Source: Burkholderiales bacterium (lineage in GTDB: Bacteria; Pseudomonadota; Gammaproteobacteria; Burkholderiales; Usitatibacteraceae). From it: a DNA stretch of 14,692 nt. A program made the translations under genes and the position numbers. Positions within the stretch are counted from its first letter, which is position 1; each line of letters begins with the position of its first letter. The notes beneath the pieces are model-generated. The model was not told where the DNA came from. It did not search any database and was given only the letters and a program-made list of their open reading frames with translations. The DNA lies in assembly GCA_025350945.1 (NCBI GenBank), contig JANXWW010000356.1, forward strand, positions 1-14,692. Reading direction: 5' to 3'. Shown here piece by piece: positions 7,565 to 14,692 of the stretch.

Positions 7565-8329
7565 ATGCCTGATTCAATATCTCTAGCCGCAAAATCTACT
7601 ACTCCTTCCACGCCTTCCACGCCTTCCACACCAACCACGCCCATTATCGATGTTCAACATCTCAGCAAACGAGTGATTACCGCTGACGGTGTACTCGTCA
7701 TCGTCAATAATGCCCATTTTAGCGTGTCCAGAGGCGAAGCCGTCGCGGTGGTCGGTGCATCGGGTTCTGGCAAATCAACGCTGCTGGGGCTCATGGCTGG
7801 ATTGGACAATCCCAGCGAGGGCAAGGTTTTAATTAATGGTGAAGATTTATTTGCGTTGAATGAGGATGGACGCGCGAAATTACGCGGACGCCTGGTGGGC
7901 TTCGTGTTTCAGTCGTTTCAGTTGCTGCCCTCGCTAACCGCGCTTGAGAATGTGATGTTGCCGCTGGAGCTGGCGGGTGTGGCGGATGCCGAATCACGTG
8001 CACAGGCCATACTCACAAGAGTTGGCCTTGCCGCACGCGTGAAGCATTATCCAAAGCAATTATCCGGCGGCGAACAGCAGCGTGTGGCAATTGCGCGGGC
8101 GTTTGTATCGGAACCGAAATTATTATTTGCCGATGAGCCGACCGGTAATCTGGATGCGAAAACGGGCAGGGCGATGATTGAATTGCTGTTTGAATTGAAT
8201 CGTGAGCGCGGCACCACGCTTATTTTGGTCACGCACGATCTTGGCCTTGCGGCGCGTTGCAATCGCCGGTTGGTGATTGATGCGGGCGTAATTCAAACTG
8301 AAGATGCCGCACAAGCAATGGCGATGTAG
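7565..8329 (+). CDS. ybbA: ABC transporter ATP-binding protein, YbbA/LolD-type
   Basis: This 254-aa ATPase of the MacB/LolD class powers the FtsX-type permease encoded next. Motifs are complete: Walker A GASGSGKS (64-71), Q-loop in FVFQSFQLLPSLTALENVMLP, signature LSGGEQQR (166-173), Walker B LLFADEP (186-192) and H-loop His224. Q-F-Q-LLPSLTA and the short length are typical of LolD/YbbA. Before the core the protein has a low-complexity Ser/Thr/Pro stretch (residues 11-26) made by a 9-bp tandem repeat, absent from typical homologues as far as I know. The start ATG at 7565 has no strong ribosome binding site; no later ATG precedes Walker A. The gene is divergent from tesA, and the permease gene starts 17 bp after its stop. 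In E. coli the substrate of YbbAP is not settled, and it has been linked to lipid or hydrophobic export. Confidence 0.95.
   Translation: MPDSISLAAKSTTPSTPSTPSTPTTPIIDVQHLSKRVITADGVLVIVNNAHFSVSRGEAVAVVGASGSGKSTLLGLMAGLDNPSEGKVLINGEDLFALNEDGRAKLRGRLVGFVFQSFQLLPSLTALENVMLPLELAGVADAESRAQAILTRVGLAARVKHYPKQLSGGEQQRVAIARAFVSEPKLLFADEPTGNLDAKTGRAMIELLFELNRERGTTLILVTHDLGLAARCNRRLVIDAGVIQTEDAAQAMAM
7604..7630 (+). repeat. Three-copy 9-bp tandem repeat in ybbA encoding Pro-Ser-Thr units
   Basis: The unit ccttccacg occurs at 7604-7612, 7613-7621 and, with one change, 7622-7630. It encodes repeated Pro-Ser-Thr in the N-terminal tail of the ATPase. Because the unit is a multiple of three, gain or loss of copies would leave the frame intact. 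Confidence 0.85.
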
Positions 8330-8346
8330 GCGAGGCCCGAACCGAT

Positions 8347-10848
8347 ATGAAAAAATTCCTGTTAGCACTTCGTCTGCTCCGCCGCAACGCCAAATCCGGC
8401 GAGGCGCGCGTGCTGTTAATTGCACTTTTTATCGCCGTAGCCAGCGTCACAACCGTTTCATTTTTTGCCGATCGTGTTGAATCCGCACTCAACAATCAGG
8501 CCAATGAATTGATCGCCGCCGATGTGGTGGTCACATCCGATAAACCTATTGATGTGCGCTTTTACGACGAGGCCAGGCGGCTCAAGCTCACCGAAGCTGA
8601 GGCCACCACATTCCCCAGTATGGTCGCTGGTGACGAGACGCGCGGGCAGGGCGTTAATTTAGCCGAGATCAAGGCCATTACAGCGGGCTTTCCATTACGC
8701 GGAAAAATAAGAATTGCCGATGCACAAGGTGGCGTTGATCGTGACGCCACGAGCATCCCCGCACCCGGTACCGTGTGGGTGCCCGACGTATTGCTTTCAC
8801 GCATTAACGCCCGCGTGGGCGATGAATTAAAAGTCGGCGCGATCAAATTAAAAATTGCGGCATTGGTCGTCAAAGAGCCCGACAGTGTGCTCGATTACAT
8901 GGGCATCGCGCCGCGCGTGATGTTGAATGCATCCGACTTATCCGCGACCAAGTTGGTACAAATCGGCAGCCGTATCACCTATCGGTTACTGCTCGCAGGA
9001 GATCGCAAAGCGGTGGAAGAATTCTCGGCAACATTCAAAGGAAAAATGAAACGCGGTGAGCGCATCGAGAGCGTGCGCGACGCGCGTTCTGAAGTGCGCG
9101 TAGCACTAGAGCGTGCGCAGAATTTTCTGGGACTTGCCGCATTGTTATCTGTGATTCTGGCGTCAGTAGCGGTGGCATTGGCGGCGCGCCGTTATTCGCA
9201 ACGTCAGCTAGATAGTGCCGCGATGATGCGCTGTCTCGGTGCCACGCAGGCGGATATTTTTTCGCTGAATCTGTGGCAGTTTTTGGTGCTGGGATTAGGC
9301 GCATGTGTGTTGGGTGCGGCGGCAGGTTTTATTTTCCAAACCGCACTCGCCGCCATGCTCACGGGCTTCTTTACCGTATCACTACCTGCGCCTACTATCC
9401 TGCCTGCATTGCAGGGCTTGGCAATCGGTATGGTGCTGTTGCTGGGCTTCACGTTGCCGCCGTTATTGGCGCTGCGCAAGGTGCCGACTTTGCGCGTATT
9501 GCGGCGCGACCTTGATCCATTCGATGCCGGTGCCAGCCTCGCCTATGTGCTCGGATTTGTCACACTGGCGGCACTCATTATCTGGCGTGCTGGTGACATA
9601 AAATTAGGCGCGATTGCGGTCGCCGGATTTGTTATCGCGCTCGCTATCGCCGGACTCGCAGGTTGGTTATTGATTCGCACCACATCAAGTCTGCGCGGTG
9701 CCACCTCCGGCTCCTGGCGCTACGGCCTTGCCAACATGAAACGTCATGCTGGCGGCAGCCTTATTCAGATCATGGCGCTGGGCCTTGGCATCATGGCGAT
9801 GTTGTTATTGACACTCGTGCGCACCGATTTGATTTCCAAGTGGCAGGGCAATCTTGGCGACAACATGCCGAATCGTTTTGTCATTAATATGCAAAGCGAT
9901 CAGCTCGATCAAGTGCGTCAATACTTTAAGGAAAAAAATCTCAGCATTCCCGATTTGTATCCGATGGTGCGCGGTCGTTTAGTTGAAATCAATGACAAGA
10001 AAATTGTCCCTGCTGATTTCAAGGACGAGCGCGCCAAGCGCACTTCCGAGCGCGAATTTAATTTATCCTCGTCCGCCACATTGCAGGCTGACAACAAAAT
10101 TCTCGCCGGAAAATTCTGGGCACCTGACGACATCGAAAAACAATTTTCGGTCGAGGACGGCATTGCAAAATCGCTCGGCATCAATGTCGGCGATACGCTC
10201 ACCTACGACATTGCGGGTTCGAAATTCACCGGCAAAGTCACGAGCCTGCGCAAGGTTGAGTGGGATTCATTTAAAGCCAATTTTTTTGTTATCGCCAACC
10301 CCGGCGTGCTGGATAGCTACCCGGCGAGTTACATCTCCAGTTTTCATCTGGCACCGGGCAATGAATCCGTGGTGAATGGATTGGTACAACGTTTTCCCAA
10401 TCTCTCCGTAATTGACCTTACCGCGATCATGAGCCAAGTCCGCACCATCACCGATCAGGTCGCAAATGCGGTGAGCTTTGTATTCATGTTCGCACTCGCT
10501 GCTGGGCTGGTTGTGCTCTACGCGGCCATCGCCAGCACGCAGGATGAGCGTGTATTCGATGCCGCCGTCATGCGCACGCTAGGGGCTAATCGCAAGCAAA
10601 TGATTGTGGTGCAACTCGCAGAATTTTTAGCGATTGGATTGCTCGCCGGCCTGATCGCCAGTGTGGGCGCGATGGCGCTGGCCGCTGTGCTATCCGAACG
10701 CGTGATCAATGTGCCGTACACAATCAACTGGTGGATACCCTTTATCGGCATCGTCGGCGGTGCTGCGGGTGTCGCCCTGGCAGGTTTATTGGGCACGCGT
10801 AAAGCAGTAGATTCACCGCCGCTGGCGACGATTCGCGAGCTGGGTTGA
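8347..10848 (+). CDS. ybbP: FtsX-type ABC permease, YbbP-like
   Basis: The 833-aa inner-membrane permease pairs with the preceding ATPase. By eye it has ten membrane segments: one at residues about 22-42, six in a block about 258-495, and three near the C-terminus (about 705-820), matching the YbbP topology of two FtsX domains with large periplasmic parts. The first FtsX domain includes RYSQRQLDSAAMMRCLGATQ and the second ERVFDAAVMRTLGANRKQM; these paired coupling motifs before the conserved LGA loops are the family hallmark. The periplasmic region between the blocks (about 500-700) is charged and soluble. The start ATG lies 17 bp after the ATPase stop, so they form an operon. Length is close to E. 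coli YbbP (about 800 aa). The substrate is not deducible; the tesA neighbour hints at lipid or acyl compounds (inference). Confidence 0.94.
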   Translation: MKKFLLALRLLRRNAKSGEARVLLIALFIAVASVTTVSFFADRVESALNNQANELIAADVVVTSDKPIDVRFYDEARRLKLTEAEATTFPSMVAGDETRGQGVNLAEIKAITAGFPLRGKIRIADAQGGVDRDATSIPAPGTVWVPDVLLSRINARVGDELKVGAIKLKIAALVVKEPDSVLDYMGIAPRVMLNASDLSATKLVQIGSRITYRLLLAGDRKAVEEFSATFKGKMKRGERIESVRDARSEVRVALERAQNFLGLAALLSVILASVAVALAARRYSQRQLDSAAMMRCLGATQADIFSLNLWQFLVLGLGACVLGAAAGFIFQTALAAMLTGFFTVSLPAPTILPALQGLAIGMVLLLGFTLPPLLALRKVPTLRVLRRDLDPFDAGASLAYVLGFVTLAALIIWRAGDIKLGAIAVAGFVIALAIAGLAGWLLIRTTSSLRGATSGSWRYGLANMKRHAGGSLIQIMALGLGIMAMLLLTLVRTDLISKWQGNLGDNMPNRFVINMQSDQLDQVRQYFKEKNLSIPDLYPMVRGRLVEINDKKIVPADFKDERAKRTSEREFNLSSSATLQADNKILAGKFWAPDDIEKQFSVEDGIAKSLGINVGDTLTYDIAGSKFTGKVTSLRKVEWDSFKANFFVIANPGVLDSYPASYISSFHLAPGNESVVNGLVQRFPNLSVIDLTAIMSQVRTITDQVANAVSFVFMFALAAGLVVLYAAIASTQDERVFDAAVMRTLGANRKQMIVVQLAEFLAIGLLAGLIASVGAMALAAVLSERVINVPYTINWWIPFIGIVGGAAGVALAGLLGTRKAVDSPPLATIRELG

Positions 10849-10900
10849 ATATAAAACCCGATATCAAAACCCGCATCCAGCTTGCCGTTTCAGGCTAAAA

Positions 10901-10914
10901 GGCGTCATGACGCC
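10901..10914. other. 14-bp perfect palindrome between convergent genes
   Basis: GGCGTCATGACGCC equals its own reverse complement and lies in the 87-bp gap between the 3' ends of ybbP and the SnoaL-like gene. It is nested between the shorter arms CATCCA and TGGATG, so an extended structure is possible. There is no T-tract, so it is not a canonical terminator. It could be a binding site or a processing hairpin. Confidence 0.5.
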
Positions 10915-10935
10915 CGTGGATGTTGGTGTGCAAAA

Positions 10936-11427
10936 TCACCGCATTTCAATTTTCGAATCGCCGGTGATCGACGTAACCATCGGCACGCCGTTGACTAATT
11001 CAATTGATGCGGTGGTTAGCGTTACGCCGCGAAATGACTGACCATTCAGGCGCATGCTCTCGGTGGTTCGGTCTTTGCTAATGCCTTTTTTACCCTGGCT
11101 CACAATCTCGATGCCCAACGACTTGCGTTCGTATTTATAATCGGTGGCTGTGCGCATTTGTTCGCGCGCAGCGTCCAGATATTCGGCTTTCGACATGTTG
11201 GTGGTGTCGCGTTGACCTTCCATATTTACCGTCAACGTAATCTTGACATTCGGACTCATCAAGCGCCCCAAAGCGTCAACATCCTTTTGCAAAATGGCTT
11301 GATCCGATGCGGCAAGAAGCTTATCCACCATTGCTTTGTCGATGTCAGCTGCGGTGTCGGTTGAGTGGGCGTGCGCAGATAACAGTGCAGTAATGAAAAC
11401 AACTATTCGCAAAATATTTTTCATCAT
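10936..11427 (-). CDS. Exported SnoaL/NTF2-like (DUF4440-type) protein
   Basis: The 163-aa protein has a Sec signal peptide (MMKNILRIVVFITALLSAHA, cleavage likely after residue 20, A-H-A) and then an NTF2-like domain. The domain signs are the helix MVDKLLAASDQAILQKDVDALGRL, the strand SPNVKITLTV, the middle SKAEYLDAAREQM and a later beta strand set, as in SnoaL/DUF4440 proteins. Such domains bind small ligands or have ketosteroid-isomerase-like activity; nothing here fixes which. The frame is open to GTG 11463, but ATG 11427 is preferred because AGGG lies about 6 bp upstream and it gives a clean signal peptide. It is a single gene convergent with ybbP. Confidence 0.85.
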   Translation of the reverse strand: MMKNILRIVVFITALLSAHAHSTDTAADIDKAMVDKLLAASDQAILQKDVDALGRLMSPNVKITLTVNMEGQRDTTNMSKAEYLDAAREQMRTATDYKYERKSLGIEIVSQGKKGISKDRTTESMRLNGQSFRGVTLTTASIELVNGVPMVTSITGDSKIEMR

Positions 11428-11463
11428 TTTTTCCCTAGAATTTTTGTGTTCAAAGGTTAGCAC

Positions 11464-11783
11464 GCGTTTTTATTGTGACAGAAAAATTTAGTATTAAATG
11501 AGCGCGCGGATTTTTCATGCTTGGCGCAATCAAGCTAAACGCTAGTATCCATGCGCCATCCCAGGCATAAATGGCTCATTTTGTCCGTCAATATGATTAT
11601 CTTCAAAATGCAAACGCAAACGCAAATGTGAGTCTGCCAGGGTATGCCCTAGTTGTGCATGGCAGCGATGTCGCGCAAACTAATATTGTGGAACTTGTTC
11701 TCGATTCTTCTCTCCATCATTGATGTATTTGTAATGCACATGTTGCTCGCTGAGATATTGTCTACATTCTGCGAGTACAAGAA
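11464..11783. other. 320-bp intergenic region, no convincing gene
   Basis: This region separates the - strand SnoaL-like gene from the + strand sucrose-phosphate synthase gene and must hold promoters for both, but I see no clear -35/-10 pair. Visible patterns are a three-copy 6-mer (caaacg, caaacg, caaatg; 11611-11628), and a nested inverted repeat CTGCC (11634-11638) with GGCAG (11661-11665) enclosing AGGG/CCCT (11639-11650). A TTG-initiated frame (11653-11853) runs across its right end but is judged spurious. Confidence 0.6.
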
Positions 11784-14027
11784 ATGTGCAACACAGTTGC
11801 GCAACATAGTTACGTTTCAAACCATGGGACCCAAAGACAAGATGAAGTGTTAACGAAACCCCTCAATATTTTGATGCTCAGCGTTCACGGCCTGGTGCGC
11901 GGGCAGGAGCTGGAGCTGGGCCGCGATGCGGATACCGGCGGACAAGTAAAGTATGTTGTTGAGCTGGCACGCGCGTTGGGCGAACAGCCTGAAGTGGAGC
12001 AGGTCAATCTCATTACCCGCTTGATCGATGATGCAAGTGTGCCTGAGAGCTATCATCAGCCCGAAGAATCGCTGAGTGCGTGCGCGCGTATTATTCGTTT
12101 GCCATTCGCGCCGCGCCGCTATCTGCGCAAGGAGGTATTGTGGCCGCACCTGGATCAGCTGGTTGACCGCTGCCTCGCGTGGCTGCGCACGCAACCGCGA
12201 TTACCCGACGTGATTCACAGCCACTATGCGGATGCGGGCTATGTCGGCGAACAATTGTCTTTGTTGCTGGGCATCCCGTTGATTCACACCGCGCACTCAC
12301 TGGGTCGCGAGAAACGTTCGCGCCTGATTGTCGCAGGGCGCAAGAGTGCGACCATTGACAAACAATTTAATTTCGAGCGGCGCATCGCGGTGGAAGAAAG
12401 TGTGCTCGATCACGCGTCGTTAATTGTCGCCAGCACACGGCAGGAAATCACTGCGCAATATGCGACGTATGCGAGTTTTGACGCGCGGCGCGCGGTCGTG
12501 CTGCCGCCCGGAATTGACCTCGCGCGATTCTCGCCGCCGCCGTGGTGGGCGGCTTTTGATGCGGTCACCACGCAGCAGCTTTTTAATCGCTTCCTGCAAT
12601 CACCGAAGAAGCCCGTGGTGCTGGCGTTGTCACGACCTGATACGCGAAAAAATATTGGTACTTTAATTGCGGCTTATGCGGAATCGGAAACGCTGCGCGA
12701 GCTTTCAAATCTGGTCATCATCGCCGGCACACGCGAAGATATTCGCGATGCGGATGAAGATGCGCAGCAATTTTTTACTGATCTTTTGCTGGACATTGAT
12801 CGCTATGATTTATACGGCAAAGTCGCTATTCCCAAACATCACAGCACCGATCAGGTGCCCGATATTTATCGCTATGCTGCGCGCAGCCGTGGTGTATTGG
12901 TGAACCCGAGTTTGAATGAAAATTTTGGCCTGACACTCATTGAGGCGGCCGCGACCGGCCTGCCGGTGATTGCCACTTCGCAAGGCGGACCGCAGGAAAT
13001 CATTGCGAATTTACGGCATGGCACGCTGGTGGACCCGCTGGATAAAAGTGCACTCATCGAGGCGCTGATCGAGGCGCTGACAAATCGCGAAAAATGGCGG
13101 CGCTGGTCGCGCAGCGGCATTCTCGGTGTGGCCAAACATTACACCTGGGTTGCACACGCGCAAAAATATATTCGCACCGTGGATCGGTTGTTGCACAAAC
13201 AGAAGAAGCAAATGCGTCGTCCACTTTCGCAATGGCCGACCCACGTGAATACGCCGTCAGAACAACGCAATGTGCTGGCACGAGCCAGGCGCATGCTGAT
13301 TACGGATTTGGATAACACGCTCGTTGGTGATGAAGCGGCGCTACGAGATTTGCTCGCGTGGCTACAGGAGCATTCAAGTGAGGTTGCCTTTGGTATCGCC
13401 ACCGGTCGCACGCTCGACAGCGCGTTAAAGCTGCTCAAAGAATATCGCATTCCCATGCCGCATGTGCTAGTCACCTCAGTGGGTGCCGAAATTCACTACG
13501 GCATGCGCCTGGTGACCGACACGAGCTGGCAGAGTCACGTAAAGCATCTGTGGCGACGCGATGATTTGTCTACTGCGCTGGCTATCGCGCCGGGCTTAAA
13601 GCTGCAACCCGCCTCGCACCAAAGCCCCTACAAGCTTAGCTATTTTGTTGACAACACCAATACCTTGGCCGTATCGGCATTGCAGGCGCAGCTGCATACC
13701 AGCGGCCTCAAAGCGAATCTCGTCGCCTCGCACGGCGAGTTTTTGGATGTGCTGCCAGTGCGCGCATCGAAGGGCCGTGCGATTCGCTATCTTGCCTACA
13801 AATGGGGATTTCAGTTGAACGATTTATTGGTCAGCGGCGATTCGGGTAACGATATTGACATGCTGGCAGGCGACACTTTGGGCGTGGTGGTGGGTGGGCA
13901 CAGTGACGAGCTAAAATCACTGTCGGGTGACGAGCATGTGTTCTTTGCTGAAGCGCCTTTTGCAAGGGGCATTTTGCAGGGCATCGCGCATTATCAATTT
14001 GCCGCAAATATAAAGCTCGTCAACTGA
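11784..14027 (+). CDS. Sucrose-phosphate synthase with C-terminal HAD sucrose-phosphatase-like domain
   Basis: This two-domain enzyme likely makes sucrose-6-phosphate from UDP- (or ADP-) glucose and fructose-6-phosphate and may dephosphorylate it. Numbering from ATG 11784, residues 29-470 are a GT4 (GT-B) domain with the family start SVHGLVRGQELELGRDADTGGQ (34-55), SRPDTRKN with Arg284 and Lys289, and E379/E387 of the E-x7-E motif. Residues about 505-740 are a HAD-IIB domain with Asp508 and Asp510 (DLDNT), Lys663 and GDSGND with Asp686 and Asp690. All catalytic motifs of both domains are intact. Homologues usually begin about 10 residues before ILM-SVHG, so GTG 11847 is an alternative start; neither has a good ribosome binding site. 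Sucrose in such bacteria is commonly an osmoprotectant. The symbol sps would be apt but is left blank because sucrose versus related sugars is not proven. Confidence 0.93.
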   Translation: MCNTVAQHSYVSNHGTQRQDEVLTKPLNILMLSVHGLVRGQELELGRDADTGGQVKYVVELARALGEQPEVEQVNLITRLIDDASVPESYHQPEESLSACARIIRLPFAPRRYLRKEVLWPHLDQLVDRCLAWLRTQPRLPDVIHSHYADAGYVGEQLSLLLGIPLIHTAHSLGREKRSRLIVAGRKSATIDKQFNFERRIAVEESVLDHASLIVASTRQEITAQYATYASFDARRAVVLPPGIDLARFSPPPWWAAFDAVTTQQLFNRFLQSPKKPVVLALSRPDTRKNIGTLIAAYAESETLRELSNLVIIAGTREDIRDADEDAQQFFTDLLLDIDRYDLYGKVAIPKHHSTDQVPDIYRYAARSRGVLVNPSLNENFGLTLIEAAATGLPVIATSQGGPQEIIANLRHGTLVDPLDKSALIEALIEALTNREKWRRWSRSGILGVAKHYTWVAHAQKYIRTVDRLLHKQKKQMRRPLSQWPTHVNTPSEQRNVLARARRMLITDLDNTLVGDEAALRDLLAWLQEHSSEVAFGIATGRTLDSALKLLKEYRIPMPHVLVTSVGAEIHYGMRLVTDTSWQSHVKHLWRRDDLSTALAIAPGLKLQPASHQSPYKLSYFVDNTNTLAVSALQAQLHTSGLKANLVASHGEFLDVLPVRASKGRAIRYLAYKWGFQLNDLLVSGDSGNDIDMLAGDTLGVVVGGHSDELKSLSGDEHVFFAEAPFARGILQGIAHYQFAANIKLVN

Positions 14028-14056
14028 TTGAACTTAGTCGTTATCACGCAATCAGT
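14023..14056. other. 8-bp inverted repeat at end of sucrose-phosphate synthase gene
   Basis: ACTGATTG (14023-14030) and CAATCAGT (14049-14056) are exact inverse complements separated by 18 bases and overlap the stop codon. There is no GC-rich stem or T-tract, so termination is doubtful; the downstream gene may be co-transcribed. Confidence 0.4.
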
Positions 14057-14103
14057 ACTGCTAATAGTTTGGCAACACAACCTACGATGAGTTGATTGAC
14101 ACG

Positions 14104-14664
14104 ATGCTGATTTTTTTCAGAATTATCGATTGGATGTTGCTGGGTGTGATGTGGCTGTTTTTGCCGCTGGCACCGTTGGTGTGTGCGCTGATTGCATGGG
14201 ATAAACGCTATGCGCTGCGTTATATAAGCAGCCTCACGCAATGCGTACAGATGCTGCGCGAAATGATGCGCGCGCAAGTGATTTCGCGCGTGCTGATGCG
14301 GCGCGTGTCACAGCGTGTGAACATATTTGTGCCTCACGATAGAAAGCGCGAAGAACGAATTGAGGGTGAATGTACGCACTGCGGAAAATGCTGTATCAAT
14401 AAAAGTTGCGTGTATTTGCAGGTTGGTGAAAACGGTGAATCGCGTTGCGGCATTTACAACAACTGGTTCTGGAAGCGCCTCACCTGCGGCGAATATCCGA
14501 TCAGCGGCGAGGAAATCGGCATCTATGATTGCCCATCATTTCAGGCGATTCCGGTAAAGGTCATCGCGTTTCCTGCGTTAGCGAAACATACAAAAACTGC
14601 TGCCGAAGGACAGTACCGCTCCATTCAAAATCAACAGCGGTCTCGTGCATCGAGGCGTGTGTAG
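14104..14664 (+). CDS. YkgJ-type cysteine-cluster protein with N-terminal membrane segment
   Basis: The 186-aa protein has a YkgJ (CxxCxxCC) cysteine cluster, C90-C93-C96-C97, followed by C102, C115, C128 and C143, in the order CTHCGKCC ... CGIY ... TCGEYP ... DCPSF. Family members are predicted to bind zinc or iron through these cysteines; their reaction is unknown. Before the cluster, residues about 2-35 are strongly hydrophobic (IFFRIIDWMLLGVMWLFLPLAPL), suggesting one or two membrane helices, and residues 40-85 are basic and helical. Many YkgJ proteins are short and soluble, so this anchor is notable. ATG 14104 is chosen; TTG 14092 is an alternative, and neither has a good ribosome binding site. 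It starts 76 bp after the sucrose-phosphate synthase stop on the same strand. A functional link to that enzyme is unproven. Confidence 0.88.
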   Translation: MLIFFRIIDWMLLGVMWLFLPLAPLVCALIAWDKRYALRYISSLTQCVQMLREMMRAQVISRVLMRRVSQRVNIFVPHDRKREERIEGECTHCGKCCINKSCVYLQVGENGESRCGIYNNWFWKRLTCGEYPISGEEIGIYDCPSFQAIPVKVIAFPALAKHTKTAAEGQYRSIQNQQRSRASRRV

Positions 14665-14692
14665 TTGATTGGGTGAAAATGAAACACCAGAC

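Noticed and set aside
9983..10375. 130-codon + strand frame inside ybbP
   Set aside because: It overlaps a clearly coding frame on the same strand and reads as Ser/Arg-rich out-of-frame sequence.
11653..11853. 66-codon + strand frame upstream of the sucrose-phosphate synthase, with a hydrophobic middle
   Set aside because: It begins with TTG, has no ribosome binding site, overlaps the sucrose gene in another frame and has no recognisable motif.

Overview
The window most resembles a chromosomal segment of a Gram-negative proteobacterium, probably a betaproteobacterium. The evidence is moderate GC, a YbbA/YbbP/TesA-type divergent locus as in enterobacteria and relatives, SelU (MnmH), Tat and Sec exported proteins, and a two-domain bacterial sucrose-phosphate synthase of the kind found in methylotrophs, ammonia oxidisers and cyanobacteria. 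The lineage is an inference from gene content; no rRNA or tRNA gene is present to fix it. I see no insertion sequence, phage gene, integrase or CRISPR array.

Left part (1-3790, + strand): a gene cut by the window edge encodes tandem 48-residue VCBS/FG-GAP-like repeats followed by a complete DUF1800 domain. A Tat-exported DUF1501 protein follows 10 bp later. This two-gene unit ends in a strong terminator (3754-3785) that can also serve the convergent unit on the other strand.

Middle-left (3808-7481, - strand; read right to left): a GDSL esterase of the TesA type overlaps selU (tRNA 2-selenouridine synthase) by ATGA. After 83 bp with a possible promoter come a soluble Ser/Thr protein kinase with a C-terminal cyclic-nucleotide-binding domain and a 138-aa unrecognised protein. 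The kinase and the small protein form the least characterised signalling module in the window.

Middle (7565-10848, + strand): an ABC ATPase and a 10-TM FtsX-type permease (YbbA/YbbP-like) are transcribed divergently from the esterase, an arrangement known from E. coli tesA-ybbA-ybbP. E. coli also has selU (ybbB) in the same chromosomal neighbourhood.

Right part (10936-14692): an exported SnoaL/NTF2-like protein on the - strand, a 320-bp gap without a convincing gene, a fused sucrose-phosphate synthase/HAD phosphatase on the + strand, and a membrane-anchored YkgJ-type cysteine-cluster protein.

Most of the window looks like ordinary housekeeping and accessory metabolism. The items most worth a second look are the repeat-bearing DUF1800/DUF1501 pair, the kinase-cNMP protein with its small partner, and the TM-YkgJ protein.
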